Of a DNA stretch of 64,000 nt, positions 22,901 through 32,562 are shown in pieces. The notes under the pieces are model-generated. The model saw only the letters and a list, made by a program, of their open reading frames with translations. It made no database searches and had not been told where the DNA came from. This DNA comes from Prunus persica (lineage: Eukaryota > Streptophyta > Magnoliopsida > Rosales > Rosaceae). The stretch is taken from NCBI RefSeq assembly GCF_000346465.2, contig NC_034010.1, forward strand, positions 8,537,204-8,601,203. Reading direction: 5' to 3'. The translations under genes were made by a program, and so were the position numbers. Positions within the stretch are counted from its first letter, which is position 1. Every line of letters starts with the position of its first letter.

Positions 22901-23951
22901 TGATGATTTGATCAATCCCATTTACTCGCAGCCTTATATTGCCTTTCCCATATACTGCCATGCTTGAGTTGTTTCCAAGCTTTACTGAGTCTCTGAAGCT
23001 TGCATCCAAATCTGAGAAACATTCCTTCTTCCCGCACATATGATTACTGCAACCGGAGTCAAGATACCACAAATCTTCCATGTTCTTCTTTTTATCATCT
23101 ACATAAGCCATCAGCAATATCTCTTCTTCAGCCTCTACAAAATTTGCTCCTTTCTCCTTGCTTGGGCATTCATATTGAAAATGCCCTAATTTGTGGCAAT
23201 GGTAACATTCCACTGTGGATTTGTCAAAGCTCCTGCCTCTCCCTCGACCTCTTCCTCTAAAACTTCCACGTCCACGACCTCTTCCTCCAGAGGACTCATC
23301 ATCATACGTTACCTTCAATGCTTGTTCTTCTGTGACGTGATCATTCATACGTTGCTCATGCACGAGTAGACTGCTCTGTAACTCGTCGATGGACATAGCG
23401 TCTAAATCATGTGACTCTTCAACAGAGCAAACAACATAATCAAACTTAGAAGTCATTGACCTCAGAACCTTTTGAATGACTAACACATCTCCCAATTTTT
23501 CACCATGTAGCCTCATTTTGTTAGCTATGGTGAGAGTCCTGGCAAAGTATTCATTCACAGATTCTCCTGCCTTTATGTGAAGAACCTCAAACTCTTTACG
23601 AAGAGCCTGTAGCTGTGCTCGCTTGACCCGTGTGGTGCCTTGATACTTCTATTTCAAAGAATCCCAGATATTCTTTGCTGTGTCTTTGTTCAGAATTGTC
23701 TCTAGGATTGAACGGTCAATTGCTTGAAACAGATAGTTCTTGGCTTTCAGATCCTTCAGCTTCTGATCTTCAATGGCTTTCCTCTGTCCTTCTGTGAGAT
23801 CTGCTTCTCTTGCTGCTGCAGGGATCCCATTCTCCACCAGACCCCAATACTCCTTTGATCGCAAGAAGTTTTCCATGAGCATAGACCAGTGATCGTAATG
23901 CCCATCAAACTTAGGAATCGCTGGCTGCACATAGCTGTTCTCTGATGTCAT
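19944..23951 (-). pseudogene. Copia gag-pol polyprotein with two in-frame amber stops
   Basis: A single 1336-codon frame runs from ATG 23951 to a stop at 19944. Domains in order: gag (KFDGHYDHWSMLMENFL), zinc knuckle CYHCHKLGHFQYEC, protease WYLDSGCSNHM, integrase zinc motif (HLWHCRYGHL, CKDCLVGKQ) and core, reverse transcriptase (KARLVAKGYSQ, YVDDPIFTG) and RNase H (VYTDSDYAGD). The copia order integrase before RT is clear. Two TAG codons interrupt it: at 23651-23649 inside gag (after WDSLK) and at 20240-20238 inside RNase H, where a Trp is expected (CACQVV*LRRIFEML). Neither has a known leaky context, so this copy is probably non-autonomous. Confidence 0.9.
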
Positions 23952-24023
23952 ATTCACACCTAGAAGACTGCTGCTTCTTCTGATTTCAAATCAGGCTCCC
24001 TGGAAGGAAGCTCTGATACCAAT

Positions 24024-24278
24024 TGTTGGAAACAAGAGCTTTTCTGATAGCAAATATTTAGAAGAAAAACAGATCATTTGATAATAGCAGTGACGGCTGT
24101 TTTAATAGCCTTACAAAAAGTAACCTAAGAATGAAAGAACAGCCCACGTTTAACAAACCTAGTACGTGGTAACAGACTAAGTCAAAACAAACAGATACTC
24201 CCTAAACAATAGGGATTTATTAACGAAGCAGTAACACACTAACAATAAACTAACAATAAATCTAACTGCAACCTAACA
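24024..24278 (-). repeat. Copia 5' LTR (right copy)
   Basis: 255 bp, with A at the single differing position. It is immediately followed, on the - strand, by the tRNA-Met-type primer binding site. Confidence 0.95.
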
Positions 24279-24283
24279 ATCTG

Positions 24284-24842
24284 GGCTTCTACTGCTCTAC
24301 AATATTCTTTTTCTATTTTGTAGAAAATCACATATAACTGACTGCTTTGTTTAGCTTTTTTAAATTGTTATGTTTCGAATTTCAGGACGCTGTGTTCTTC
24401 CTTCATGTTACTTAAAATGTTAAATGCCATAAAGTTTTGCTGGATTTGCTTTACAAGCAGAAGGGGCAGCTTATAGAAAGATTTCAACCAAATTTCCTCC
24501 CATCAATAAAAACCAGCATGAACCCACATTTTGTTTTTGTTTCTCATTCGTGATTAGTTATTTTGGAAATCATAATTTGATAATGTGTGGATGATGTGAG
24601 GAGATTTATATAGATTGTAACTTGGTATATTGTATCTAGGCATGTGGCTGCAACTTCATTTTGTAACTATCATTTGTTTTTAGCTTTTTCTTGGCCATGA
24701 ACTTAATTTTTATTAATGCATGTAATTGATGTTATTTCTCATCCTTGATGCCGAATTCCTTGTTGTACATGCTAAGAATTAACTATAACTTGCTGTTCTT
24801 GCGATTTGAGTGCCATAAACAATCAAAATTTTCAATTTTCAG
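24284..24842 (+). other. Remainder of CDF intron 1
   Basis: AT-rich intron sequence continuing from before the copia insertion and ending in a tttcag acceptor before 24843. No separate feature is seen. Confidence 0.7.
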
Positions 24843-25469
24843 GGGGGGCCTTCTGTGAAAGTATCCTGCAAGCAAGATCAATTTTTCGAACTAGATAAAG
24901 TCAGTGAAAACAATCACCATGGTCAAATCTTGGAGAATGAGGGTGAAGTTGATTGTAATCCAGAAGAAGACTGCATTGCTAGTGATACTGATGATGGCAA
25001 AGAAAAGGCTTTCACAAAGCCAGACAAGGTTCTTCCTTGCCCTCGCTGCAACAGCTTAAAAACAAAGTTTTACTGTTTTAATAATTATAGTGTATACCAA
25101 CCGAGGCACTTTTGCAAGAGCTGCCGAAGATATTGGACAGCCGGGGGAACAATAAGAAATCTTCCTTTAGGGACTAGGCGGCACAGGAATAAGCATTCAT
25201 CTTCTCAGTATCATCAAGTTGTGGGCGAACCGAGTGCAGTACCAGTCACCCAAGGAGACACCCTTAACTTTGTTGGCCAACAGCATCTATCGCCTGTTCA
25301 ACTTCCTGCCTTTCCAAAACCTGTCAATGGGATGAGGGAAGTCTTAAATTCTGGCACAGATACAGTTTTAGTTGAATCTATAGCGACTGCGCTTAATCAT
25401 AAAGACCAGAAGAGAAGTTCTAAAGATGGCTCTACAGCCGCTGGAGATAATAGTTGTTTGTGCAAATAA
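24843..25469 (+). CDS. CDF: CDF-like gene, exon 2 (5' part) with DOF finger, truncated by a gypsy insertion
   Basis: 204 host codons continue from exon 1 in phase and contain an acidic linker (residues 74-105) and the complete DOF zinc finger. At 25455 the gypsy LTR begins, adds CLCK and a TAA stop. The DOF finger differs from the usual CDF form at a few positions ([11 protein letters not shown] instead of an FCYYNNYNVNQ-like string), but all zinc ligands are kept. A transcript ending in the LTR could encode a 253-residue DNA-binding protein without the C-terminal motifs. Confidence 0.75.
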   Translation, partial: GGPSVKVSCKQDQFFELDKVSENNHHGQILENEGEVDCNPEEDCIASDTDDGKEKAFTKPDKVLPCPRCNSLKTKFYCFNNYSVYQPRHFCKSCRRYWTAGGTIRNLPLGTRRHRNKHSSSQYHQVVGEPSAVPVTQGDTLNFVGQQHLSPVQLPAFPKPVNGMREVLNSGTDTVLVESIATALNHKDQKRSSKDGSTAAGDNSCLCK

Positions 25470-26016
25470 TCTCACGGGAGAATATTCGCCAAAGATTCCT
25501 TCGTCTTCTCTGCTTCTCTCTCTCCCTGCAAAACAGATCGGAGTAAAAGGACCACACCCGGGGGGTGTTGGCCAAAGGCCCTCCGATGCCTAAGTCAGGT
25601 AGGGTGTTTCAAGGAAAACCGGGTGGCCGGAGCCGTGTGTGGTGGCCGGAGCCCTGTGTGAGAGAGAGAAAGAAAGGAGGTGGCTAGGGTTTTTGAGAAA
25701 TAATTTATGCAGAGTTTCAGTAGGAATTTAGACGTACCTCATCCTTGTGCGTAACCAGGTATTTATAGTAGCCTTTGGAGAGGTTGGTGGGGTTGGTGTA
25801 GTTGGTGTAGTTGGTGTGGTTGGTGTGGTTGGTGGGGTTGGTGCATTTAGGGATTATGGATGAACCGAATCCCTAATTAAATTGGGGATCAAGTAACCCC
25901 CAATTTGATTAGGTAATTCCCAATTAGGTTAGGTAACTCCTAATTAGGTCAAATAATTCCCAAATTGATTGGCCTAATTAATTGACCTAGGGTTTTGATT
26001 TATTTAGGTTCCCACA
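25455..26016 (-). repeat. Gypsy 3' LTR (left copy)
   Basis: 562 bp. Contains a TATA-like box (tatttatagtagcc near 25770, read on the + strand) and a 12-bp minisatellite of ggttggtgtggt units (25783-25843). Confidence 0.95.
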
Positions 26017-26019
26017 AAT

Positions 26020-27665
26020 GCCCCCCAGCTTCTGCATGGCGCGTGGTGGCATGTAGGAGATGTAAATTATCCGTTGGGCTGTCCAGCTGTAACTGGGCTT
26101 CCTTATTTGAATTGGGCTCCTGCGTGGAGGAGGCTTTTTACTCGGGCTGTCCAGCTGTAACTGGGCTGGAGGTGCGCGATCTGCCGCTGGAGCAGGTGGC
26201 AGTTTGGGTCAGGGCGATCATGCGTGGAGCAAGGATGTGCTGGAGGTTAGCGGCAGATGGGAAGGGGAGGTTGGCGACGGTCCGCTCGTTCCTCTCACCT
26301 ACTGCGATGGTAAGTCGCATCCCTCTAATCTGCTACTGTTGCCATGGAATTCTTTGCTGTGTCTGACTAACTTTTGTCTCATGCTTGCAGATGATGCCAT
26401 CCGAAAGAAGCTTGTTCTCGACCCGGACATGACGAAGGTTCGACAAGCTTTGAGCATCCCCACCAAGTTTCGTGAATGGCACTGGCTGCTGAGCGAACAT
26501 CGGAAGAAAGTCGGTGGCCTGCCCCCTGCTGAAGATATTGAAAGGTGGAAGTCGCGCTGCTTGGAGCTAAGTGACTTGCCAGTTGAGCGGGAGGGGTCAT
26601 CGACTGAGTCCCCCGAGTGTGGGTAAGCGCGCAGTAGCTCTGCTCGAGATTAAGCTGCAGCTTCACAATCAGTGGATACGTCTCCACAGCGAAGGCAGCG
26701 GAGATCTTCTCTTGCCACGAACAAGTCTTCCACAAGGGAGGTCTCGCCTGCTCAGAAGGCCCATATGGGAGTTGCTCCTGCCTCGTCTGCCGGGATCAAA
26801 CGCCTCGTCAGCGCGAACAGCAAGAAGGCCAACGGCATGCAGGAGGTTCGGGAAATTCTACTCAAGTCTTTGCCCGTACTGCCTAAGACCCGTGATCTGC
26901 TATGCAAGGAAGCCGCTGGGAAGCAAGGTTTGGGTCATCCGTGCCGATCTGGGAACCAAGCTGAGATGACTGTACCTCTGTCCAGCAACCACGACTCATC
27001 TGCGGGGCCACGAACAGTCAAGCGCAGGGCTGACTCAATGTTGCAAGTTGCAGCTAAAAGAGCTAAAGAGTCGTCTGCTCGAGCGAAGAGTCCTCCGATT
27101 ACACGCTGCCGGTCCGGGAACTGGTGATAGCTCTGCCAGGGGCGAGCCAGTGTCTGATCTGTTGAAAACGGGCTTTCTGTCAAGTCCATCTGCTCGACGA
27201 ACTGGTGAAGAAGAATTCTGACCTGACTGACAAGCTCTCGAACGAGCGGATTCGCCATGATGCGAGGATTTCCGAGATGAAGGAGAGTATGTCCGTGCTC
27301 AAGAGTTCAGTTGGCCAAAAGGATGGTGAACTCAAGTCTCTTATGGCTACCCTGCTCGAACGCAAGGAAGCCTTCTTCTGCCTCGAACGTAAGCATGCCG
27401 CTTTGGCAGAATGGTACTTCTCCTTGCTGTCCCCTCAAAGATCATGACGGTGAGCAGTCTGGTCTTGACCTGCCCCCCGCTCAGAGTGGGCAGGTGGATG
27501 CTATGGATGCAGAAACAGTTGAAGAGTAGATAGCAGATGAAGCTACAATTGAGGAAGACAAACGCCAAGGTGGGTTAGTTGATGAGGCTAAGGCGGTTGA
27601 GCAAGTTGTGCTAGCTGGGCAGAATGAGGCTGTTGCCAGTGCAGTTGAGGATGTGACCGGCTAAG
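26020..27665 (+). CDS. Antisense ORF region of the gypsy element, spliced, coiled-coil C-terminus
   Basis: Between pol and the 3' LTR the strand opposite to gag-pol carries protein-like sequence. Segments: DDAIRKKLVLDPDMTKVRQA and FREWHWLLSEHRKKVGG (26391-26560), a basic Ser/Arg-rich middle (26670-27100), a coiled-coil-like segment (KLSNERIRHDARISEMKES, 27205-27420) and an acidic tail with one TAG inside (27480-27665). An 81-bp intron is likely (donor gtaagt at 26310, acceptor ttgcag ending 26390); it is a multiple of three and has no stop, so the retained form is also open. The frames do not join into one protein without further introns or damage. Antisense ORFs are known in several Tat-type elements; their function is unknown to me. 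Confidence 0.5.
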
Positions 27666-27839
27666 GGTCACCTGCTGAAGTTCCCTAGTAGTTGTAGTTC
27701 ATTTTTGCTATTTTTGAACTTTTTTCTTTCAATAAGTGGTCTTTGGTTGACCATCTTACTTCTTGCTGAACTTGGCTGATTGGCCGCTTTGTTACGGAAT
27801 TTTCAGTTGTCTTTCGAACTTCAATTCTCATTGTATCTT

Positions 27840-28890
27840 GTAAGTGTGTGTCCGGAGACATAGCACTTGAAAGAGACTCCATTGAGTTTGTACTTGCGAA
27901 GTAGCTTGCCTACAATGGAGATAAGGCTCGTCGCCTGTGTGTGTATGTCGGGGACATAGCGCTTGAAAAAGACTCCATTGATTTTGTGCTCCGGGGAGCA
28001 GCTTGTCTGCAATAGAGATAAGGCTTGCCGCCTGTGTGCGTATGTCGGGGACATAGCGCTTGAAAAAGACTCCATTGAGTTTGTGCTCCGGGGAGCAGCT
28101 TGTCTGCAATGGAGATAAGGCTTGTCGCCTATGTGCGTATGTCGGGGACATAGCGCTTGAAAAAGACTCCATTGAGTTTGTGCTCCGGGGAGCAGCTTGT
28201 CTGCAATGGAGGTAAGGCTTGTCGCCTACGTGCGTATGTCGGGGACATAGCGCTTGAAAAAGACTCCATTGAGTTTGTGCTCCGGGGAGCAGCTTGTCTG
28301 TAATGGAGGTAAGGCTTGTCGCCTGTGTGCGTATGTCGGGGACATAGCGCTTAAAAAAAGACTCCATTGAGTTTGTGCTCCGGGGAGCAGCTTGTTTGCA
28401 ATGGAGGCAAGGCTTGTCGCCTGCGTGCGTATGTCTCCATTGAGTTTGTGCTCCGGGGAGCAGCTTGTCTGCAATAGAGGTAAGGCGATGTCGGGGACAT
28501 AGCGCTTTGAAAAAGACTCCATTGAGTTTGTGCTCCGGGGAGCAGCTTGTCTGCAATGGAGGTAAGGCTTGTCGCCTGCGAGCGTATGTCGGGGACATAG
28601 CTCTTAAAAAGGACTCCATTGAGTTCGTGCTCCGGAGAGCAGCTTGTCTGCAATGGAGGTAAGGCTTGTCGCCTGTGAGCGTATGTCGGGGACATAGCTC
28701 TTAAAAAGGACTACATTGAGTTCGTGCTCCGGAGAGCAACTTGTCTGCAATGGAGGTAAGGCTTGCCGCCTGTGAGCGTATGTCGGGGACATAGCTCTTA
28801 AAAAGGACTCCATTGAGTTCGTGCTCCGGAGAGCAGCTTGTCTGCAATGGAGGTAAGGCTTGTCGCCTTTGTGTATATGTTTGTGGGACA
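27840..28890. repeat. 97-bp tandem array in the gypsy 3' region
   Basis: About ten copies of a 97-bp unit (gtatgtcggggacatagc ... gtgctccggggagcagctt ... gcaatggaggtaaggctt). Unit starts at 27943, 28040, 28137, 28234 and 28331 are exactly 97 apart; one later unit has an internal deletion near 28435. Because 97 is not a multiple of three, the repeat is open in several frames and yields long but meaningless reading frames. Tandem arrays in this part of the element are common in Tat-type retrotransposons. Confidence 0.9.
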
Positions 28891-29070
28891 TAAAACTCGA
28901 AAAAAGTACTTCATTGAAAAGCTTGCTTTTGTATTGATGTTGGTGTGAATACATCGCTTTATTGAATAAAGGAAATTAATAACATAGGTAACATCAAAAA
29001 GCAGGTTGCCTTTAATAGAAGTACGAGAGGCTCGTTGTCTGCTAGGAGTCGAGCTGGTAAGCGAAGAGCT

Positions 29071-32000
29071 TCATGGATAGTATCTCCGAAGGTGGTGGGC
29101 ATTCCACTGTCTTGGAATTTCCTTCCCTTCTAGAGTGTCAAGGGTGTAACTTCCTCTACCCCCAGACCGGCTGATCATGTAGGGGCCTTCCCAATTTGGC
29201 TTCATCTTCTTTGATCCTTGCCTTGGTGATGTGATAAAAGTCTTTCTGAGCACAAGGTCTCCAGGCCGAAACTGTTTGATCTTGGCCTTCTTATTGTAGT
29301 AGGATGTCAACTGCTGCTGGTAGGCGGCAACTCGAACAATGGCCTTTTCTCGTTCTTCTTCGAGCAGGTCAAGGTTAATTCTCATATGCCTGCAGTTTTG
29401 GTCAAGACTGCCCACTTCAATGCTCATGGAAGGGACTGTGATGTGTGGGGGAATGATTGCCTCCGTCCCATAGGCCAAGGAAAACGGTGTTTCTCCGGTC
29501 GATCTCCTTTTGGTTGTGCGATAAGCCCATAGAACTCCTGGCAGCTCGTCGACCCATTTTCCTTCTGCGCCTTCCAGTCTTTTCTTTAGGCAGTCCAGCA
29601 CGATTTTGTTGGATGCCTCTGCTTGACCATTGCCTTGCGGGTATCTGGGAGTTGACAGGTGCCGCTTGATGCCATACTTCGCAAAAAATGCAGTGATCTG
29701 CCTGCCCACGAACTGTGTACCATTGTCAGTAACTATCGATTGCGGGCAACCGAATCTGCAGATGATGTTCTTCCAGATGAAACGTTCAACGTCAGCTTCC
29801 TTGGTAGAAGACAAAGCCTCGGCCTCGATCCATTTAGTGAAGTAATCAGTGGCAACGATCATCATCTCTTTATTGGCAGGTGCTGTCGGCATAGGTCCCA
29901 CCAAGTCAATGGCCCACTGCATGAACGGCCATGGGCTGTTCTGCGGATGGTATTCCTCAGCTGGCAAGCCAGGGACTGGCTTGTACCGTTGGCATCGATC
30001 ACATCTTCGAGCATACTCCGTGGAATCTTTACGCATGGTAGGCCAGAAATAGCCGATGCTGAGAGCCTTCTGAGCAAGCGACCTGCCTCCAGCGTGATTT
30101 CCACATTCGCCGTCTTGTATTTTGCAGAGAACCTCGAGCGTTTGCGGGTACTTGATGCAAGTGAGATGAGGCCCGTAGTATGATCTGCAGATAAGCGTGT
30201 CGCCTTTCATGTAATATCTTGCAGCCTTCTGCTTGATTTTTCTGGCCTCGGACTTGTCTTGGGGCAAGTTTTCATTCACTAGGTAGTCGATGATGGGTTC
30301 TTGCCAGCTAGGATCCTCGTCGATTTGCATCAGGTCTGGTTGTTCTGCCTCTTCAATGCTAGGCTGATCAAGGTGCTCGACCGGGATGGAGCGTCTGAAT
30401 TGGGTATCCAGTGCTGATCCTAAGCTTGCCAGTGCATCTGCGTGCGCGTTCTCTGCTCGGGGCACCTGCTGGATGGTGAAGGTGGGAAATGCCTTCAACA
30501 GCTCTTGGACTTTGTCAAGGTACAAGATCATCCTTGGGTGCTTCGCCATGTATTCTCCTAAGGCTTGACTTGTGATCAGCTGGGAATCTGAGTAGATGGC
30601 CAGCTTCTTGATTGATAGCTCCTTTGCCAGGCGCAAGCCAGCGAGCAATGCCTCGTACTCTGCCTCGTTATTTGAAGCTGGGAAGCCAAGTGTGATAGCT
30701 TGCTCTAACAGGGTTCCATCTGGAGTGACGATGACGACGCCTGCTCCAGCTCCTTTCTGGTTCGACGCTCCATCTACGCGTAGCTGCCACATGTCTCTGG
30801 GTTGGTCAGGTTCCGCGGAGGTCTTGTCTGCTCTCGAACTTTCCTTCTTTTTGCTGACCAGCTTCTCTTCTTCGGCTGATGGTGTGTACTCTGCAACAAA
30901 GTCTGCTAAGGCCTGGGCTTTTATAGCAGTCTTTGGCCGGTAGAGGAGGTCGTATTGGCTTAGTTCTATTGCCCACTTCATAAGCCGCTGGGAAGCATCA
31001 GGGCTGTGGAGGATTGATCTCAAAGGAAAGTCAGTCATAACGATGACTCGGTGAGCTTGGTAATAAGGCCGCAGCTTTCGCGCGGAAACGACAATGGCCA
31101 AAATGAGCTTCTCCAATTTTGGGTAGCGAGTCTCTGCATCGAGGAGAGCTTTTGACGTATAGAATATCGGATGTTGGGCCCCAAGTTCTTCTCGGATGAG
31201 AGCTGAGCTGATGGCTGAGTCGGACACTGCCAGGTACACGAACAAGTCTTCACCAGTAGCTGGCTTCGAGAGCAGGGGAGGTGAAGTAAGGTAGGTCTTT
31301 AGACTCTGGAAAGCTACTTCGCACTCCTCGTCCCACTTGTCTTTTTGCCCCTTCTTCAAAGCTTTGAAGAATGGTCTGCACTTGTCGGTAGACTTCGAGA
31401 GGAATCGGTTGAGAGCTGCTGCTCTGCCCGTCAGACTTTGTATTTCTTTCACCGTGGAAGGTGACTTCATCTCGAGGATGGCTTTAATTTGGCGTGGGTG
31501 TGCCTCGATACCTCGTTGTGTGACTAAGTACCCCAGGAATCGGCCGGATGATACACCGAACGTGCATTTACTTGGATTCAGCTTCATGCGGTATTGGCGG
31601 AGCAGGCTGAATGCCTCGGTGAGGTTTTTGAGGTGGTCTCCACGCTTGGGGGTTTTGACCAGTATATCATCCACGTAGACTTCCATGGTTCTGCCGATCT
31701 GCTCCTTGAAAATCTTATTCACGAGCCTTTGGTATGTTGCTCCGGTGTTCTTCAACCCGAAGGGCATGACCTTGTAGCAGTAGGTCCCTCTCTCGATGAT
31801 GAAAGAGGTCTTCGCCTTGTCATCGTCGTACATCATAATTTGATTATAGCCTGAGTAGGCATCCATGAAGCTAAGCAGCTAGTTGCCGGAAGTTGAATCC
31901 ACGAGCTGGTCGATCCTCGGCAATGGGAAGTTGTCTTTAGGGCATGCTTTGTTGAGGTCGGTATAATCGACGCACACTCTCCATTTGCCCTTTTCTTGTT

Positions 32001-32556
32001 TTGCCACCAAAACGACGTTGGCCAACCATTCTGAGTATGAGACTTCTTCAATAAATCCAGCGGCTAGAAGCTTATCGATCTCGGCTTCAATGATCGCGAC
32101 TCGCTCGGGAGAGAAGTTGCGTCTCTTCTGCACCACGGGCTTGCTGGCAAGGTTGACATGGAGGCGGTGGCAGATGATGTTTGGGTCGATGCCGGGCATG
32201 TCAGATGGTGACCAAGCGAACATGCCTTTGTTGTTTTGGGAGAAGGTGGTAAGCTCCACCTTCTCGTCTGGGCTTAGGCGCGAGCCGATCCGCGCTTTCT
32301 TGTCTGGCTGGTTAGGATCGAGGGGTACTAACTCAACGTCTTCCTCAGGCTTCCAACCTTCTTCAAGGGAGTCTTCCGGGCGGATTCCCTCATCTCGATC
32401 CTTCTTGTTTGGATTCTGGCGCGAGCCGATCTGCGCTTCTTTGTCTGGCTGACCAAGATCAGGGGGTACTAACTCAACGTCATCCTCAGACTTCCAACCC
32501 TTTTCAGGGGAGTCTTCCGGGCGGATTCCCTCGCCTTGATCCTGGCTCATTAATTG
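29071..32556 (-). CDS. pol: Gypsy pol: RT, RNase H, second RNase H, integrase (one internal stop)
   Basis: The frame continues directly from gag-protease after the UAG at 32559-32557. Domains in order: a duplicated acidic linker (EGIRPEDS... twice), reverse transcriptase (WRVCVDYTDLNKACPKDNF, FMDAYSGYNQI, VYVDDILVKT), RNase H, an archaeal-type RNase H (WQLRVDGASNQKGAGAGVV ... IYSDSQLITSQ), then integrase with its HHCC zinc finger (CDRCQRYK) and catalytic core (DLVGPM, DNGTQFVG). It ends at 29071 with the chromodomain-free C-terminus typical of Tat elements. An in-frame TAG at 31881-31879 (STSGN*LLSF), where Gln is likely, breaks RT and has no known leaky context. This copy is therefore probably inactive unless complemented. 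Confidence 0.9.
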
Positions 32557-32562
32557 CTATTG
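32548..32562 (-). promoter_or_regulatory. Probable leaky stop (readthrough) between gag-protease and pol
   Basis: On the - strand the codons are CAA TAG CAA TTA ATG, with gag-protease upstream and pol downstream in the same frame. CAA-UAG-CAA-UUA is the tobacco mosaic virus replicase readthrough context, and UAG-CAR-YYA is the general motif. Readthrough would fuse pol to gag at low frequency. Confidence 0.8.

Larger units (their letters stand above)
19658..24278 (-). mobile_element. Full-length Ty1/copia retrotransposon in CDF intron 1
   Basis: Two 255-bp LTRs (19658-19912 and 24024-24278) start tgttggaaac and end aacctaaca, and differ at one base that I can see. A 5-bp target-site duplication ATCTG lies at 19653-19657 and 24279-24283. 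Reading the - strand, the primer site attggtatcagagc (initiator tRNA-Met type) directly follows the right LTR and a polypurine tract (taagggaggaat) precedes the left one. Total 4621 bp. The near-identical LTRs indicate a recent insertion. It is antisense to the host gene. Confidence 0.95.

Noticed and set aside
20607..23260. Short + strand frames opposite the copia polyprotein
   Set aside because: They are shadows of a recognised polyprotein on the - strand.
27828..28619. Long - strand reading frame of 263 residues rich in Cys, Ser and Pro
   Set aside because: It is a by-product of the 97-bp tandem array: the unit has few stops in any frame and its length rotates the frame, so similar strings appear in several overlapping frames.
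31879..31881. Second TAG in gypsy pol considered as another readthrough site
   Set aside because: Its context is AAC TAG CTG CTT, without the CAR-YYA motif, and it lies inside the conserved RT core, so it is more likely a lesion.
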